Assembly: GCA_913057235.1 (NCBI GenBank)
Contig: CAJXNI010000002.1
Coordinates: forward strand, 1-64,000
Direction of reading: 5' to 3'
Origin: an uncultured Bacteroidota bacterium
GTDB lineage: Bacteria > Bacteroidota > Bacteroidia > Flavobacteriales > Schleiferiaceae
DNA length: 64,000 nucleotides
In this document: positions 7,662 to 15,586 of the stretch, piece after piece
Layout: every line of letters begins with the position of its first letter
How positions within the stretch are numbered: position 1 is the stretch's first letter
The notes under the pieces: generated by a model
The model's input: only the letters and a program-made list of their open reading frames with translations
The model's database searches: none
Told to the model about the DNA's origin: nothing
Made by a program: the position numbers and the translations under genes

Positions 7662-8096
7662 TTACTTCACGTCAATCAAGCGGCTCGGAGCGGGTTTGTG
7701 CTCTTCGCGCTTAGGTAAAGCAATTTTTAAAATACCGGCATTATAACTGGCTTTTACCTTAGCTTCGTCTACCTTGCCTTCGGGTAAATTAAAGCTGCGG
7801 CTGAAGCTGGACGTATGAAACTCTTGCATATTGTAATGCGTTTCATGGTGCTCTTTCTGCTCTTCTAGCTCAGCGTTAATGGTAAGCACATTCTGGTTCA
7901 TCTCAATTTTAAAATCATTTTTAGCAAAGCCCGGTGCGTTTACCGCGATTTGATAAGCATCATCATTTTCAGAGATGTTTACAGCTGGGCTATTACCTCT
8001 AAAGCGATTCATCCAATGAATGGGTTCATCCCTAAAGAAATTGTCAAATAATTGATCTAAACCTGTCGCGTTGTGATTTCTTTTTATCAGTGTCAT
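7662..8096 (-). CDS. Hsp20 / alpha-crystallin small heat-shock protein
   Basis: A 144-residue ATP-independent holdase chaperone. The N-terminus MTLIKRNHNATGLDQLFDNFF is followed by the alpha-crystallin domain at about 36-130, with PAVNISENDDAYQIAVNAPG, FKIEMNQNVLTI and SFNLPEGKVDEAKVKASYNAGILKIALPK. The last two are the conserved beta-strand and A-x-x-x-n-GvL signatures of the family. The tail RLIDVK contains an I-x-V-like docking motif. It is transcribed alone, convergent with the CNNM gene and divergent from an M48 protease. A palindrome in the shared upstream region (8177-8193) is a candidate stress operator. Confidence 0.95.
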   Translation of the reverse strand: MTLIKRNHNATGLDQLFDNFFRDEPIHWMNRFRGNSPAVNISENDDAYQIAVNAPGFAKNDFKIEMNQNVLTINAELEEQKEHHETHYNMQEFHTSSFSRSFNLPEGKVDEAKVKASYNAGILKIALPKREEHKPAPSRLIDVK

Positions 8097-8176
8097 AGTA
8101 ATTTATTTTTATTGTTTGAATTTTCTGTAGTCAATTGCCGTACCATCGCTAATTTTGACTCTGAATACAGTTGCGG

Positions 8177-8193
8177 GATGCCAAAGTGGCATC
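8177..8193. promoter_or_regulatory. 17-bp palindrome between hsp20 and the M48 protease
   Basis: Perfect arms GATGCCA and TGGCATC are separated by AAG. The site lies 81 bp upstream of hsp20 and 48 bp upstream of the protease gene, in the divergent control region. Its symmetry and position suggest a repressor site. No known consensus is recognised. Confidence 0.4.
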
Positions 8194-8240
8194 TATTTTA
8201 CAAAACAACAGACATATAGTCACATAATTTTAATAGCACC

Positions 8241-9047
8241 ATGAAAAAGCTACCGGTTTTAGCATTTGTATTTTTCTTTTGGGCCTGTGGTTCCGTACCC
8301 ATTACGGGCCGTAAACAGCTCAACCTTATGGATGGCCAGCAATTACAAGCCATGAGTCTTACCCAATACCAAAAGGCCTTGCAACAGAGTAAAGTAGTAA
8401 CTGGCACAGCTGAGAGCCAGCGCGTTAAAAAAGTAGGGCAGCGTCTGGCTCTAGCGGCCGAGGAGTATCTACGCAGTAAAAATCAGGCAGATTTGGTGAA
8501 AGATTTTAATTGGGAATTTAATTTATTACAAGATGATGCCGTAAACGCCTGGTGCATGCCTGGTGGCAAAGTGGCCTTTTACACCGGTATTATGCCCATT
8601 TGCGAAACGGAAGTGGGTGTGGCCGTGGTTATGGGGCACGAAATAGCGCACGCCATTGCCCGGCATGGTAATGAGCGAATGAGCCAGGCCATGGTGCAAC
8701 AGGCAGGAGGCGTGATGCTGGCCGTAGCTTTGCGTGATAAGCCCGCAGAAACACAGGCTCTGTTTAACACAGCCTATGGCATTGGCAGCAGCCTTGCTGC
8801 TACGCTTCCTTTTAGCCGTTTGCATGAAAGAGAAGCCGATGAACTGGGCTTAATCTTTATGGCACAAGCCGGCTATGATCCAAAAGAAGCCCCCAGGTTT
8901 TGGGAGCGTATGAAAGCACGCTCTGGAGGCCAACAACCACCAGAGTTTCTATCTACGCACCCCAGCCATGAAAATAGGGTAGAGCACCTCAATAAAAAAA
9001 TGGGAAAGGCTTATACTATTTACCTTAAACAAAAAGATAAAATGTAA
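8241..9047 (+). CDS. M48-family metalloprotease, lipoprotein (LoiP/BepA-like)
   Basis: A 268-residue zinc protease. The N-terminal signal ends in a lipobox-like FFWACGSVP (Cys 16), followed by the ITGRKQLNLM motif found in exported M48 proteins. The zinc site is HEIAHAIARHG at about 133-143, and the third ligand is probably the Glu of HEREADELG near residue 197. The end ...FLSTHPSHENRVEHL is the standard THP.-..R motif of the family. Such proteins degrade or refold outer-membrane proteins in the periplasm. The next gene starts right at its stop. The shared upstream region with hsp20 fits a proteostasis role. Confidence 0.92.
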   Translation: MKKLPVLAFVFFFWACGSVPITGRKQLNLMDGQQLQAMSLTQYQKALQQSKVVTGTAESQRVKKVGQRLALAAEEYLRSKNQADLVKDFNWEFNLLQDDAVNAWCMPGGKVAFYTGIMPICETEVGVAVVMGHEIAHAIARHGNERMSQAMVQQAGGVMLAVALRDKPAETQALFNTAYGIGSSLAATLPFSRLHEREADELGLIFMAQAGYDPKEAPRFWERMKARSGGQQPPEFLSTHPSHENRVEHLNKKMGKAYTIYLKQKDKM

Positions 9048-9737
9048 ATGCAGCTTAAAGACTTTGCTAAGATTTATTTTGCCATCCTTTTACTGCATTT
9101 GGTAACCATTTTTAAACAAGATGAAGGCGTGCTGCACATTCTTAGTAAGGGATTATTGCTTTTTAGCCTTTTGACTTTTTATGCGCAGCATCCACAAGCC
9201 CGTTTGCAAACCTTTAAAAACATGTTGCTTTTGGCTTTTGGCTTTTCCTGGCTGGGAGATCTTTTTTTACTGGGAGAATCTTCTACTTTTTTTCTATTGG
9301 GGCTTGCTGCGTTTGCTGCGGCCCATGTTTTTTTCCTAGGTGTTCACTGGAGCGTAAAGGGCGCCCACTGGCAATATTCAAAAATAGCCATGGTGCTATT
9401 AGTAACTTTGGTATCTTGGTTTCTTACGGCCTATTATTTGCCATTGCCGCCCCAAATAAAAGTATACGCATTGGCCTATGCTTTTTTACTTTTAAGTCAT
9501 TTGGCAATGGCTATTTATAATTTTTGGGTAGGGAATCTTAAATTTTACCCCCTCTTGGGGATGGCTCTATTCCTTGCTTCAGATTTAGTCTTAGCCATTA
9601 ATGCATTTGTGCACGAAAGCTTGTATGCATCCTTAGCGGTAATGTTTTTATACGGAGTTGGTCAATTTTTAATCGCTATGGGTTTTTTACAATACCAAGG
9701 GGCTTCTGCCTTAGAGCCTACTGAAAGTAAAAGTTAA
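9048..9737 (+). CDS. YhhN/TMEM86-family membrane protein (lysoplasmalogenase-like)
   Basis: A 229-residue polytopic protein with about eight hydrophobic helices. The family signature is visible as LLAFGFSWLGDLFLL (about 63-77), AAHVFFLGVH (88-97) and a late ALFLASDLVLAINAF (about 173-187), in which the two aspartates (GD, SD) are the conserved polar residues. Eukaryotic TMEM86B hydrolyses lysoplasmalogen. The bacterial substrate is uncertain. ATG 9048 follows the protease stop with no gap, so the two genes form an operon. Its 3' end overlaps the opposite-strand barrel pseudogene by 20 bases. Confidence 0.85.
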   Translation: MQLKDFAKIYFAILLLHLVTIFKQDEGVLHILSKGLLLFSLLTFYAQHPQARLQTFKNMLLLAFGFSWLGDLFLLGESSTFFLLGLAAFAAAHVFFLGVHWSVKGAHWQYSKIAMVLLVTLVSWFLTAYYLPLPPQIKVYALAYAFLLLSHLAMAIYNFWVGNLKFYPLLGMALFLASDLVLAINAFVHESLYASLAVMFLYGVGQFLIAMGFLQYQGASALEPTESKS

Positions 9738-10369
9738 GGCTCAGCCGGGCGTAGGTAGGGTTTAAGCTAATGGAAAGGTCATCGGTAGCTTCTAACTCTT
9801 GTTGGTTGCCGGTATTAGGGTCAAAAACCACATCATTGGTGTAGGTGGTGTTTTGATTAAAATGAATCCAGCGTAGGCCAAACTCACCGCCAATGCTAAA
9901 ACTGGGTGCAAAGAAATATTCCGTACCAAAACCAATTTCACCGCCCCTTAAGCTTACTTCTTCCAGAGCCTCTTTTATGGGGTCTCTGTTTTGATTTTCA
10001 GTGGCAGAGTTACCAAAGGGTATAGGTTTGCATTACCGTAGGCCTTTAAGGGTTTTGCCTGGTAAAAGAAATACTTGAGGCCAAGGGTAGGAATAAGAAC
10101 GCTTACGCTTGTTTCAGTAGTGCGGTTAAAGTTTTCGATAACTCCAGAGTCAAAATTAAAGCGCTCTCCAGTGGTTTCCAGGGTGGTATTCAAATTATAG
10201 TGCTGAATGCCTAAATAGGGTAACCAAATTTCATTGATTACGTAACCAAAATGGGCGCTATTTAGGGTAAGTCCGGGTTGTGTACACTAAAATTAAGTTG
10301 GGCTTGGCTATTGCTGATTAAGATTACAAACAGACCTATTAGGCTTAGCGTCTTGAATGAGAAACTCAT
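9718..10369 (-). pseudogene. Outer-membrane beta-barrel gene with two frameshifts
   Basis: Three reading frames join into one protein. ATG 10369 gives the signal peptide MSFSFKTLSLIGLFVILISN and continues to FSVHN, where the frame breaks at about 10280-10286. The second frame starts GLTLNSAHFGYVINEIWLPY and continues through YFFYQAKPLKAYGNANLY, breaking at about 10018-10024. The third frame runs PFGNSATENQNRDP to the terminal strand YARLSLNFYFQ and stop 9718. Each break looks like one missing base. The joined product is about 217 residues, resembling outer-membrane beta-barrel domain proteins. It may be a real decaying gene or two base-call errors. Both breaks lie in or next to short C/G or A/C-rich runs. 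Confidence 0.8.
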
Positions 10370-10396
10370 AAAATTCAGGTTAAAGAAATCAAGTAG

Positions 10397-11596
10397 TTAT
10401 TCATCGGCTTTTTCAATCATCTTCATAAGGCTGGAGGCCTGCCTTACTTCCTTAGAATTGCTGCTTAGCGCCATGGCTTTGCGTACCTGTGTGAGCGCTA
10501 AATCATAGTTTTTGAGCAGGTAGGTAGTGTAGGCTTGCAACATTTTTGCCTTGTAGGTTTCTTCTTTGGCCAGTGACTCAGTAGCTAAGTGATTGGCTGC
10601 AACTAAAGCAGTTGAATCATTGTAGGTGTCTGCTAGGTTAAAGCCTTCGTCAAACAGGTATTGAGCGGCTTCTGAATTTTTGGCCATGCTTCCGGCCTTT
10701 AACAAGGCGCCTTTTTGCCAATATTGGAATAGCTCTGTTTCTTCAGCAAACAATTTGTAAGCGGCAGATTGCTGTTCTTTTTGATCGGCCGCAGAGCCCG
10801 GAAAAGAGGGAATTAGCTCTTGAGCTATTTTTTCCAAAAGCATTGTGTCTGCATTAACAATGGCCAAATCTAAATTATAGCTGTAGGCTGTTTGATAGTA
10901 TTCCTTGTAACTAAACTGGGGAAGTACCTTTTTGAGTTCCTGTTCATGGTTTTTAATGAAGTTGGGGTATTTGGTTTCTAGCGAAACCCCGTAGGTGGTG
11001 AGTAGCTGCGCCATGGGTTTTTGCATTAGCTGGTTTTCATTTAGACTGTTTAAATATTCTAAAACCAGCTTTGCCGTTTGGGGGAAACTAAAGTTTAAGC
11101 TGTACAAATCAATTATTTCCAGCCACTGTGCTTGGTTTAGTTGGTTCTTGTTGTAAAGATCTAAAAGAGCATCGTATCTATTTTTATGTTGCTCTGCGTA
11201 AAAGGCTTGTTCGCGCAGTTTTTCAGAATTTTGAAAACCTTCAAGTTTGGTAAGTAAAAACTCTTCTTGATTTAGAAAATAAAAGGTGGGCAAACTATCG
11301 GGTGGAAACAAAGAGACCCAACGTGCCCCCATTTCATCGCGCACATCAATGGCAATAGCGGTAAAGTTTTCAAAAGACTTTACCAAGTTGGGATCTTTAA
11401 AAACGTTGGCTTCAAACATGGAGCGGAAGGCGTTGCCACCATCATGCAGGGCTACAAACAACAAATGATCTTTTTCTCGGCTAACTTTTAAAACCGTTTG
11501 GTATTCTTCTAAAGTTTCAGCTTCTACAAACCGCACCTCTTGCGCGGAGATAGTAAAGAAGGCCAGGCTTAAAAATACCCCTACAACTTTTCTCAT
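10397..11596 (-). CDS. Secreted thioredoxin-fold/TPR protein lacking the CxxC site
   Basis: A 399-residue protein with a signal peptide (MRKVVGVFLSLAFFTISAQ). Residues about 30-140 follow a thioredoxin-like layout: a strand DHLLFVALH, the helix after it, FTAIAIDVRDEMGARWVSLF, then a cis-proline-like DSLPTFYFLNQEE. Where WCxxC should be, the sequence reads HDGGNAFRSM, so redox activity is unlikely. The rest is helical with TPR-like repeats (AYTTYLLKNYDLALTQVRKA near the C-terminus). It lies between the barrel pseudogene and a CAP protein. Such thioredoxin/TPR proteins are common in Bacteroidetes periplasm. The function is not known. Confidence 0.7.
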   Translation of the reverse strand: MRKVVGVFLSLAFFTISAQEVRFVEAETLEEYQTVLKVSREKDHLLFVALHDGGNAFRSMFEANVFKDPNLVKSFENFTAIAIDVRDEMGARWVSLFPPDSLPTFYFLNQEEFLLTKLEGFQNSEKLREQAFYAEQHKNRYDALLDLYNKNQLNQAQWLEIIDLYSLNFSFPQTAKLVLEYLNSLNENQLMQKPMAQLLTTYGVSLETKYPNFIKNHEQELKKVLPQFSYKEYYQTAYSYNLDLAIVNADTMLLEKIAQELIPSFPGSAADQKEQQSAAYKLFAEETELFQYWQKGALLKAGSMAKNSEAAQYLFDEGFNLADTYNDSTALVAANHLATESLAKEETYKAKMLQAYTTYLLKNYDLALTQVRKAMALSSNSKEVRQASSLMKMIEKADE

Positions 11597-11609
11597 TCTT
11601 TAAGTTTTT

Positions 11610-12263
11610 CTAGCGGGCACCAAAATTTTGAGTGACCAGTAGTTTGGGAATTTCTCCTTTTTCTGCATTGAAAATTACAGAAACTCCACAACCTAAATGG
11701 CTGTAATTACCCAATATATTTTTGCGGTGCCCTTTTGAGTCCATCCACTTGCCTACCACAATTTGTGCCAATTCTCCGTAGGTTTTCACCGGAAGGGGTT
11801 CTCCATTGGCATCAACGAGTTTTCCGCTTTCATTGATGTAAGCCTCACCATCACCAAAAAGATGGTATACGCCTGTCTCGGCAATATTTTCAGCAATAGC
11901 CCTGAAATTACCACCGTGGCGTTTTACGCGCAGTGCGGGAGTTTTTAAAGCCGATCTTCGCTTACTTGTGTGACTGAAAAAGTCAAAGCGTTTCATGTTT
12001 TTAGAATGGCTCTGAGCGGCTGCCCAGAGTTCTTTACTGGCTTCAAAGTGTTCCAGTCCGTAGCCTTCACGAGCCAAATTGGTGGCGTGAAAAATAGCCG
12101 CCTCAATTAAGCTGTAGTCGGGCTTATATAAATTAATTGGCTCATGTACTTCGTCTAGTCTAAAGAACTCATAAGAACCTAAACCGTACCATTTGGCTTG
12201 TGCCGATGCAGTAAACGGACATAGGAGAATCGGTAAAAAGCCAATTAGTAGAATAATTTTTAT
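11610..12263 (-). CDS. Secreted CAP (SCP/PR-1) domain protein, apparent ATA start
   Basis: The frame encodes 217 residues beginning, at codon ATA 12261-12263, with a perfect signal peptide: (M)KIILLIGFLPILLCPFTASAQ. The CAP domain follows: LIEAAIFHATNLAREGYGLEHFEASKEL, HSKNMKRFDFFSHTS, ENIAE, VGKWMDSKGHRKNIL, GCGV, all standard CAP motifs with the paired histidines. No ATG, GTG or TTG occurs between the upstream in-frame stop and TTG 12077, which would remove the signal peptide and part of the domain. ATA overlaps the upstream gene's TAA as ATAA, the same geometry as the common ATGA junction. So the start is either noncanonical or an ATG hit by a G-to-A change. Confidence 0.75.
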   Translation of the reverse strand: MKIILLIGFLPILLCPFTASAQAKWYGLGSYEFFRLDEVHEPINLYKPDYSLIEAAIFHATNLAREGYGLEHFEASKELWAAAQSHSKNMKRFDFFSHTSKRRSALKTPALRVKRHGGNFRAIAENIAETGVYHLFGDGEAYINESGKLVDANGEPLPVKTYGELAQIVVGKWMDSKGHRKNILGNYSHLGCGVSVIFNAEKGEIPKLLVTQNFGAR

Positions 12264-13798
12264 TTTTTGCTGGGTATAAATAGCTCTTGTTTGTTTTTAG
12301 GTCTTTCCGTAAAACGAAGAAAATACCCCTCTAGTTTGCGTTGATCAGCTGCTATTTGCCCCATAGGATGTAATTTACCTTCGGGCTTTTTTAGAAATAC
12401 AATTCGCTTTACCTCCCCATCTGACAAGTCAATTCTCAAGTTGGCACTTACGCTGCGGTTCATGCCAATAAAATCTCCATCTTCTTCTTTGGGGTAGTAA
12501 ATGGTTTGGCCATTGCCGTTTACGTATACAGTGCGCAGTTCATCTTTATTAAATTTTCCTAAAAGACGTTTACCGCTAACCTGATTGTCTTTGGTGCTAT
12601 CCACCTGCACCAGCATAAAGGCATTTTCAAATACCTTAAGGGTATCGGGCTTATTGTTTTTGGTCAGCATGTAAATGGTGTCACCGGTAATTTGGGTGCT
12701 GTCGTCCCAAATGACAGGCTTTTCATACATTTTAAAAGTGGAGTCTCTGCTGTTATAGGTTAGCGAGTCGCATTTTCCTTGTACGCGGCTTTTGTAGAAT
12801 TTCACATCGTAATAGATTTTAACCAGCCGTTGGGTCTGCAGTAAGGTATCTAGGTATTTCACGCTGTAAAGGGTATCTCCATGCACATGTAAGGTGTCAT
12901 TTTCTTTATCTACAATACTGTATAGTGGTTCCTGAGTAACGAAGGCGCTATCTGAAGTGCCGCTGTATTCTCCATAGCCGCCCGTTATGGTGTAATTTTC
13001 TACGGTATCATGAATAAGCACGTTGCCGTAGGCTTCTCCGTATTCGTTTAGCTTTTCGTAATAAATACTGTCCCCTGTTAGGTAAGTGTCTCCATCGTAC
13101 ACCTTGGCATTTTTTTCAAATTGAGCCACGTCTGCCACGGTGTTGTAAAGACCGTTTTCACAATAGATAAAACTGCTATCACTGGTAATGGTGGTAGGCC
13201 CTAAGAAATAGGCGATGCGGCTTTCACTGTTGTAATCCAGCGTGTCACAGGCAATTTTGTAATCTGGGTTGGTTAGGCGCACGCTGTCCTTGAAATTAAA
13301 AACTTTATTTCCGCTGTTATAATAGCCGCGTTGGCTCACCAGAATATTTTCAGCATTGGTAATGCGGCCACCAGTCGTGTAAAAGGCCAGGCTTAGGTTT
13401 CGGTCATAATTAAGCCGATCGGTAATTAGGGTCATCTCCGTGTCTTTGAGTTTCACTTCTTCACCGGTTACCAAAGCCTTGCGGGTGTTACCCGAGTACT
13501 CCAGGTAATCGCCCCAAAGGTTAAGCGTGTCACCTTGGTTGATGCGCACATTTTGAAAGGCTTCAATGCGGTTTTCGCTCCCGTAAAGCCAGGCCGAATC
13601 GCAGTACATGATGGCTCCCTCGTGTTCAAAAACCACATTTCCAATCAGGCGGTTTCTATCGCTTCCTTTGTTATAAAAACCCTTATCGGCCTGTTGAATG
13701 GTAATTTTTTTCCGCTTGGTTTGCGCAAGGGTATTGGCCTGAGCGTAAGTGGAAAGGCTAAAGATGAACGCCAGAAGCAGCCAGGCTACTTTAGCCAC
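12260..13798 (-). CDS. OstA/LptA-like periplasmic LPS-transport protein
   Basis: A 512-residue protein from GTG 13798, which begins the signal peptide MAKVAWLLLAFIFSLSTYAQ and overlaps the purA stop by 8 bases. The frame is open further up inside purA, but that part has no meaning as protein. The body repeats the OstA/LptA beta-jellyroll unit many times: GNVVFEHEGAIMYCDSAWLY, FQNVRINQGDTLNLWGDYLE, KVYDGDTYLTGDSIYYEKLN and so on, the pattern of LptA bridges and of the LptD N-terminal domain. It probably carries lipopolysaccharide across the periplasm. Long OstA-like proteins of this kind are typical of Bacteroidetes. Its stop overlaps the CAP gene start. Confidence 0.82.
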   Translation of the reverse strand: MAKVAWLLLAFIFSLSTYAQANTLAQTKRKKITIQQADKGFYNKGSDRNRLIGNVVFEHEGAIMYCDSAWLYGSENRIEAFQNVRINQGDTLNLWGDYLEYSGNTRKALVTGEEVKLKDTEMTLITDRLNYDRNLSLAFYTTGGRITNAENILVSQRGYYNSGNKVFNFKDSVRLTNPDYKIACDTLDYNSESRIAYFLGPTTITSDSSFIYCENGLYNTVADVAQFEKNAKVYDGDTYLTGDSIYYEKLNEYGEAYGNVLIHDTVENYTITGGYGEYSGTSDSAFVTQEPLYSIVDKENDTLHVHGDTLYSVKYLDTLLQTQRLVKIYYDVKFYKSRVQGKCDSLTYNSRDSTFKMYEKPVIWDDSTQITGDTIYMLTKNNKPDTLKVFENAFMLVQVDSTKDNQVSGKRLLGKFNKDELRTVYVNGNGQTIYYPKEEDGDFIGMNRSVSANLRIDLSDGEVKRIVFLKKPEGKLHPMGQIAADQRKLEGYFLRFTERPKNKQELFIPSKK

Positions 13799-15080
13799 GG
13801 GTAACAGAACGTAGTTCAATGGTTTGGGCTCTATCGGGCCCCACCGAAACAATACTAACCGGTACCCCCGTTTCTTCCTCCACAAACTGTATGTATTTTT
13901 TAAAGGCATCAGGCGCGTTTTCAAGGGAGTTAAGCAGGGTAAGGTCTTCTTGCCAGCCTTCTAGCTCGGTGTAAACTGGCTGAAGTTCTCCTTCTTCTGT
14001 GCTGTAGGGCAGGTGGTCAATTTGCGTGCCACGGTAAGTGTAGCCGGTGCAAACTTTTAATTGGTCAAAGCCGGAGAGTACATCTCCCTTCATCATAATT
14101 AAGTCGGTAACCCCGTTTATTTCAATAGCGTATTTTAAAGCGGGTAAATCTAGCCAACCGCATCTGCGCGGCCGGCCAGTGGTGCTTCCGTATTCATGTC
14201 CCTTATCTTGCATGCCGCGGCCATATTCGTCATCTATTTCAGTAGGGAAGGGGCCACTGCCTACACGGGTGCAGTAGGCTTTAAAAATGCCAAATACGCG
14301 CTTAATTTTAGTGGGAGCTACTCCTAAACCGGTACAGCTCCCTGCGCAAGTAGTAGTGCTGGAGGTTACAAAGGGGTAGCTACCAAAATCTACATCCAGC
14401 AGTGATCCCTGGGCGCCCTCGGCCAGTATAGTTTTTTGCGCGCGTAGAGCTTCGTGAATAAAATGCTCAGAATCAATTAAAGTCAGCTCTTTTAAATAGG
14501 CGATGGCTTCCATCCACTCACTTTCCATGGTTTGCAGATCTTGCTGATACGCAAAATCATAGTGGCTCAAGAGCTGCTCATGCTTTTTTCTGAGCATTTG
14601 ATAGCGTTCATAAAAGCTTTCCAGCTCAATATCGCCTACCCGTAAACCATTGCGGCCCGTTTTGTCCATGTAGGTGGGGCCAATACCCTTAAGGGTTGAG
14701 CCAATTTTATCTTTGCCTTTGGCCTTTTCACTGGCGGCATCAAGCAGGCGGTGAGTGGGCAGTATTAAGTGCGCTTTGCGCGATATTAAAAGTGACTGCT
14801 TTACATCTACCTTATGAGTTAGTAGGTTTTCTACTTCTTTTTTAAAAATAACCGGGTCTATCACCACCCCATTGCCCACTACATTGGCGCTGGTTTTATG
14901 AAATATGCCCGAGGGAATGGTATGCAGCACGTGCTTTTCACCGTCAAATTCTAAGGTGTGGCCTGCATTGGGCCCTCCTTGAAATCGAGCAATGATATCA
15001 TAGTTTTGGGTAAGAACATCAACAATTTTGCCTTTGCCTTCATCGCCCCATTGGAGGCCTAAAAGTACATCTACACTCAT
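13791..15080 (-). CDS. purA: Adenylosuccinate synthetase
   Basis: Joins IMP and aspartate with GTP to adenylosuccinate, the first committed step to AMP. The 429-residue length matches the family. Motifs: the N-terminal LGLQWGDEGKGKIVD (about 7-21, catalytic Asp and P-loop), GGPNAGHT (about 35-42), IGSTLKGIGPTYMDK with the IMP loop (about 126-140), LAEGAQGSLLDVDFGSYPFVTSS (about 218-240), and GRPRRCGWLD (about 301-310). ATG 15080 is followed directly by the conserved start. It sits between a Fur-family gene, 15 bases upstream, and the OstA gene that overlaps its 3' end. Confidence 0.98.
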   Translation of the reverse strand: MSVDVLLGLQWGDEGKGKIVDVLTQNYDIIARFQGGPNAGHTLEFDGEKHVLHTIPSGIFHKTSANVVGNGVVIDPVIFKKEVENLLTHKVDVKQSLLISRKAHLILPTHRLLDAASEKAKGKDKIGSTLKGIGPTYMDKTGRNGLRVGDIELESFYERYQMLRKKHEQLLSHYDFAYQQDLQTMESEWMEAIAYLKELTLIDSEHFIHEALRAQKTILAEGAQGSLLDVDFGSYPFVTSSTTTCAGSCTGLGVAPTKIKRVFGIFKAYCTRVGSGPFPTEIDDEYGRGMQDKGHEYGSTTGRPRRCGWLDLPALKYAIEINGVTDLIMMKGDVLSGFDQLKVCTGYTYRGTQIDHLPYSTEEGELQPVYTELEGWQEDLTLLNSLENAPDAFKKYIQFVEEETGVPVSIVSVGPDRAQTIELRSVTRG

Positions 15081-15095
15081 AGGTGTTGTAAAAAA

Positions 15096-15554
15096 TTATG
15101 ATTCAGATGATTGGTTCTCTTGTGGTTTACGGGTGCCGTATAAATAAAGAGAATGTGAGCTAATATTTACGCCAAAAATTTCAGCTACAGTGTCTTTCAC
15201 CTGCTGTAGGCGCGGATCACAAAACTCCAGCACCTCTCCGGTGTCAGTGAGTATAATGTGATCATGTTGCTTATTGTAAAAAGATTTTTCGTAATACGAT
15301 TGGTTTTGACCAAACTGGTGCTTGCGTACAAGCTTTGAGTCTAAAAGCAATTCAATGGTGTTGTACAGGGTAGCCCGGCTTACGCGATAGTTCTTATTTT
15401 TCATAAGAATGTACAGGCTTTCAATGTCAAAGTGCTCGTCATGCTCATAAATTTCTTTGAGTATGGCGTAGCGCTCGGGCGTTTTGCGTTGCTTGTTTTT
15501 CTCCAGATACTCGGTGAAAACAACTTTTACTTTTTCAAAATCCTGTTCATTCAT
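15096..15554 (-). CDS. Fur-family transcriptional regulator
   Basis: A 152-residue metal-dependent regulator. A winged helix occupies about 1-80 ([44 protein letters not shown]), followed by the dimerisation domain with [22 protein letters not shown]. The HDH site and EF...D are in the usual places. The structural zinc cysteine pair is not: the position reads TDTGE where many Fur proteins have TDCGK, and no C-terminal CxxC exists. ATG 15554 is used because the longer frame would start with TTG upstream of the domain. Whether it senses iron, peroxide or another signal cannot be told. It lies between spoT and purA on the same strand. Confidence 0.9.
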   Translation of the reverse strand: MNEQDFEKVKVVFTEYLEKNKQRKTPERYAILKEIYEHDEHFDIESLYILMKNKNYRVSRATLYNTIELLLDSKLVRKHQFGQNQSYYEKSFYNKQHDHIILTDTGEVLEFCDPRLQQVKDTVAEIFGVNISSHSLYLYGTRKPQENQSSES

Positions 15555-15586
15555 ATCGCGGGTGCGCAAAAGTGCGAAATTACAAA

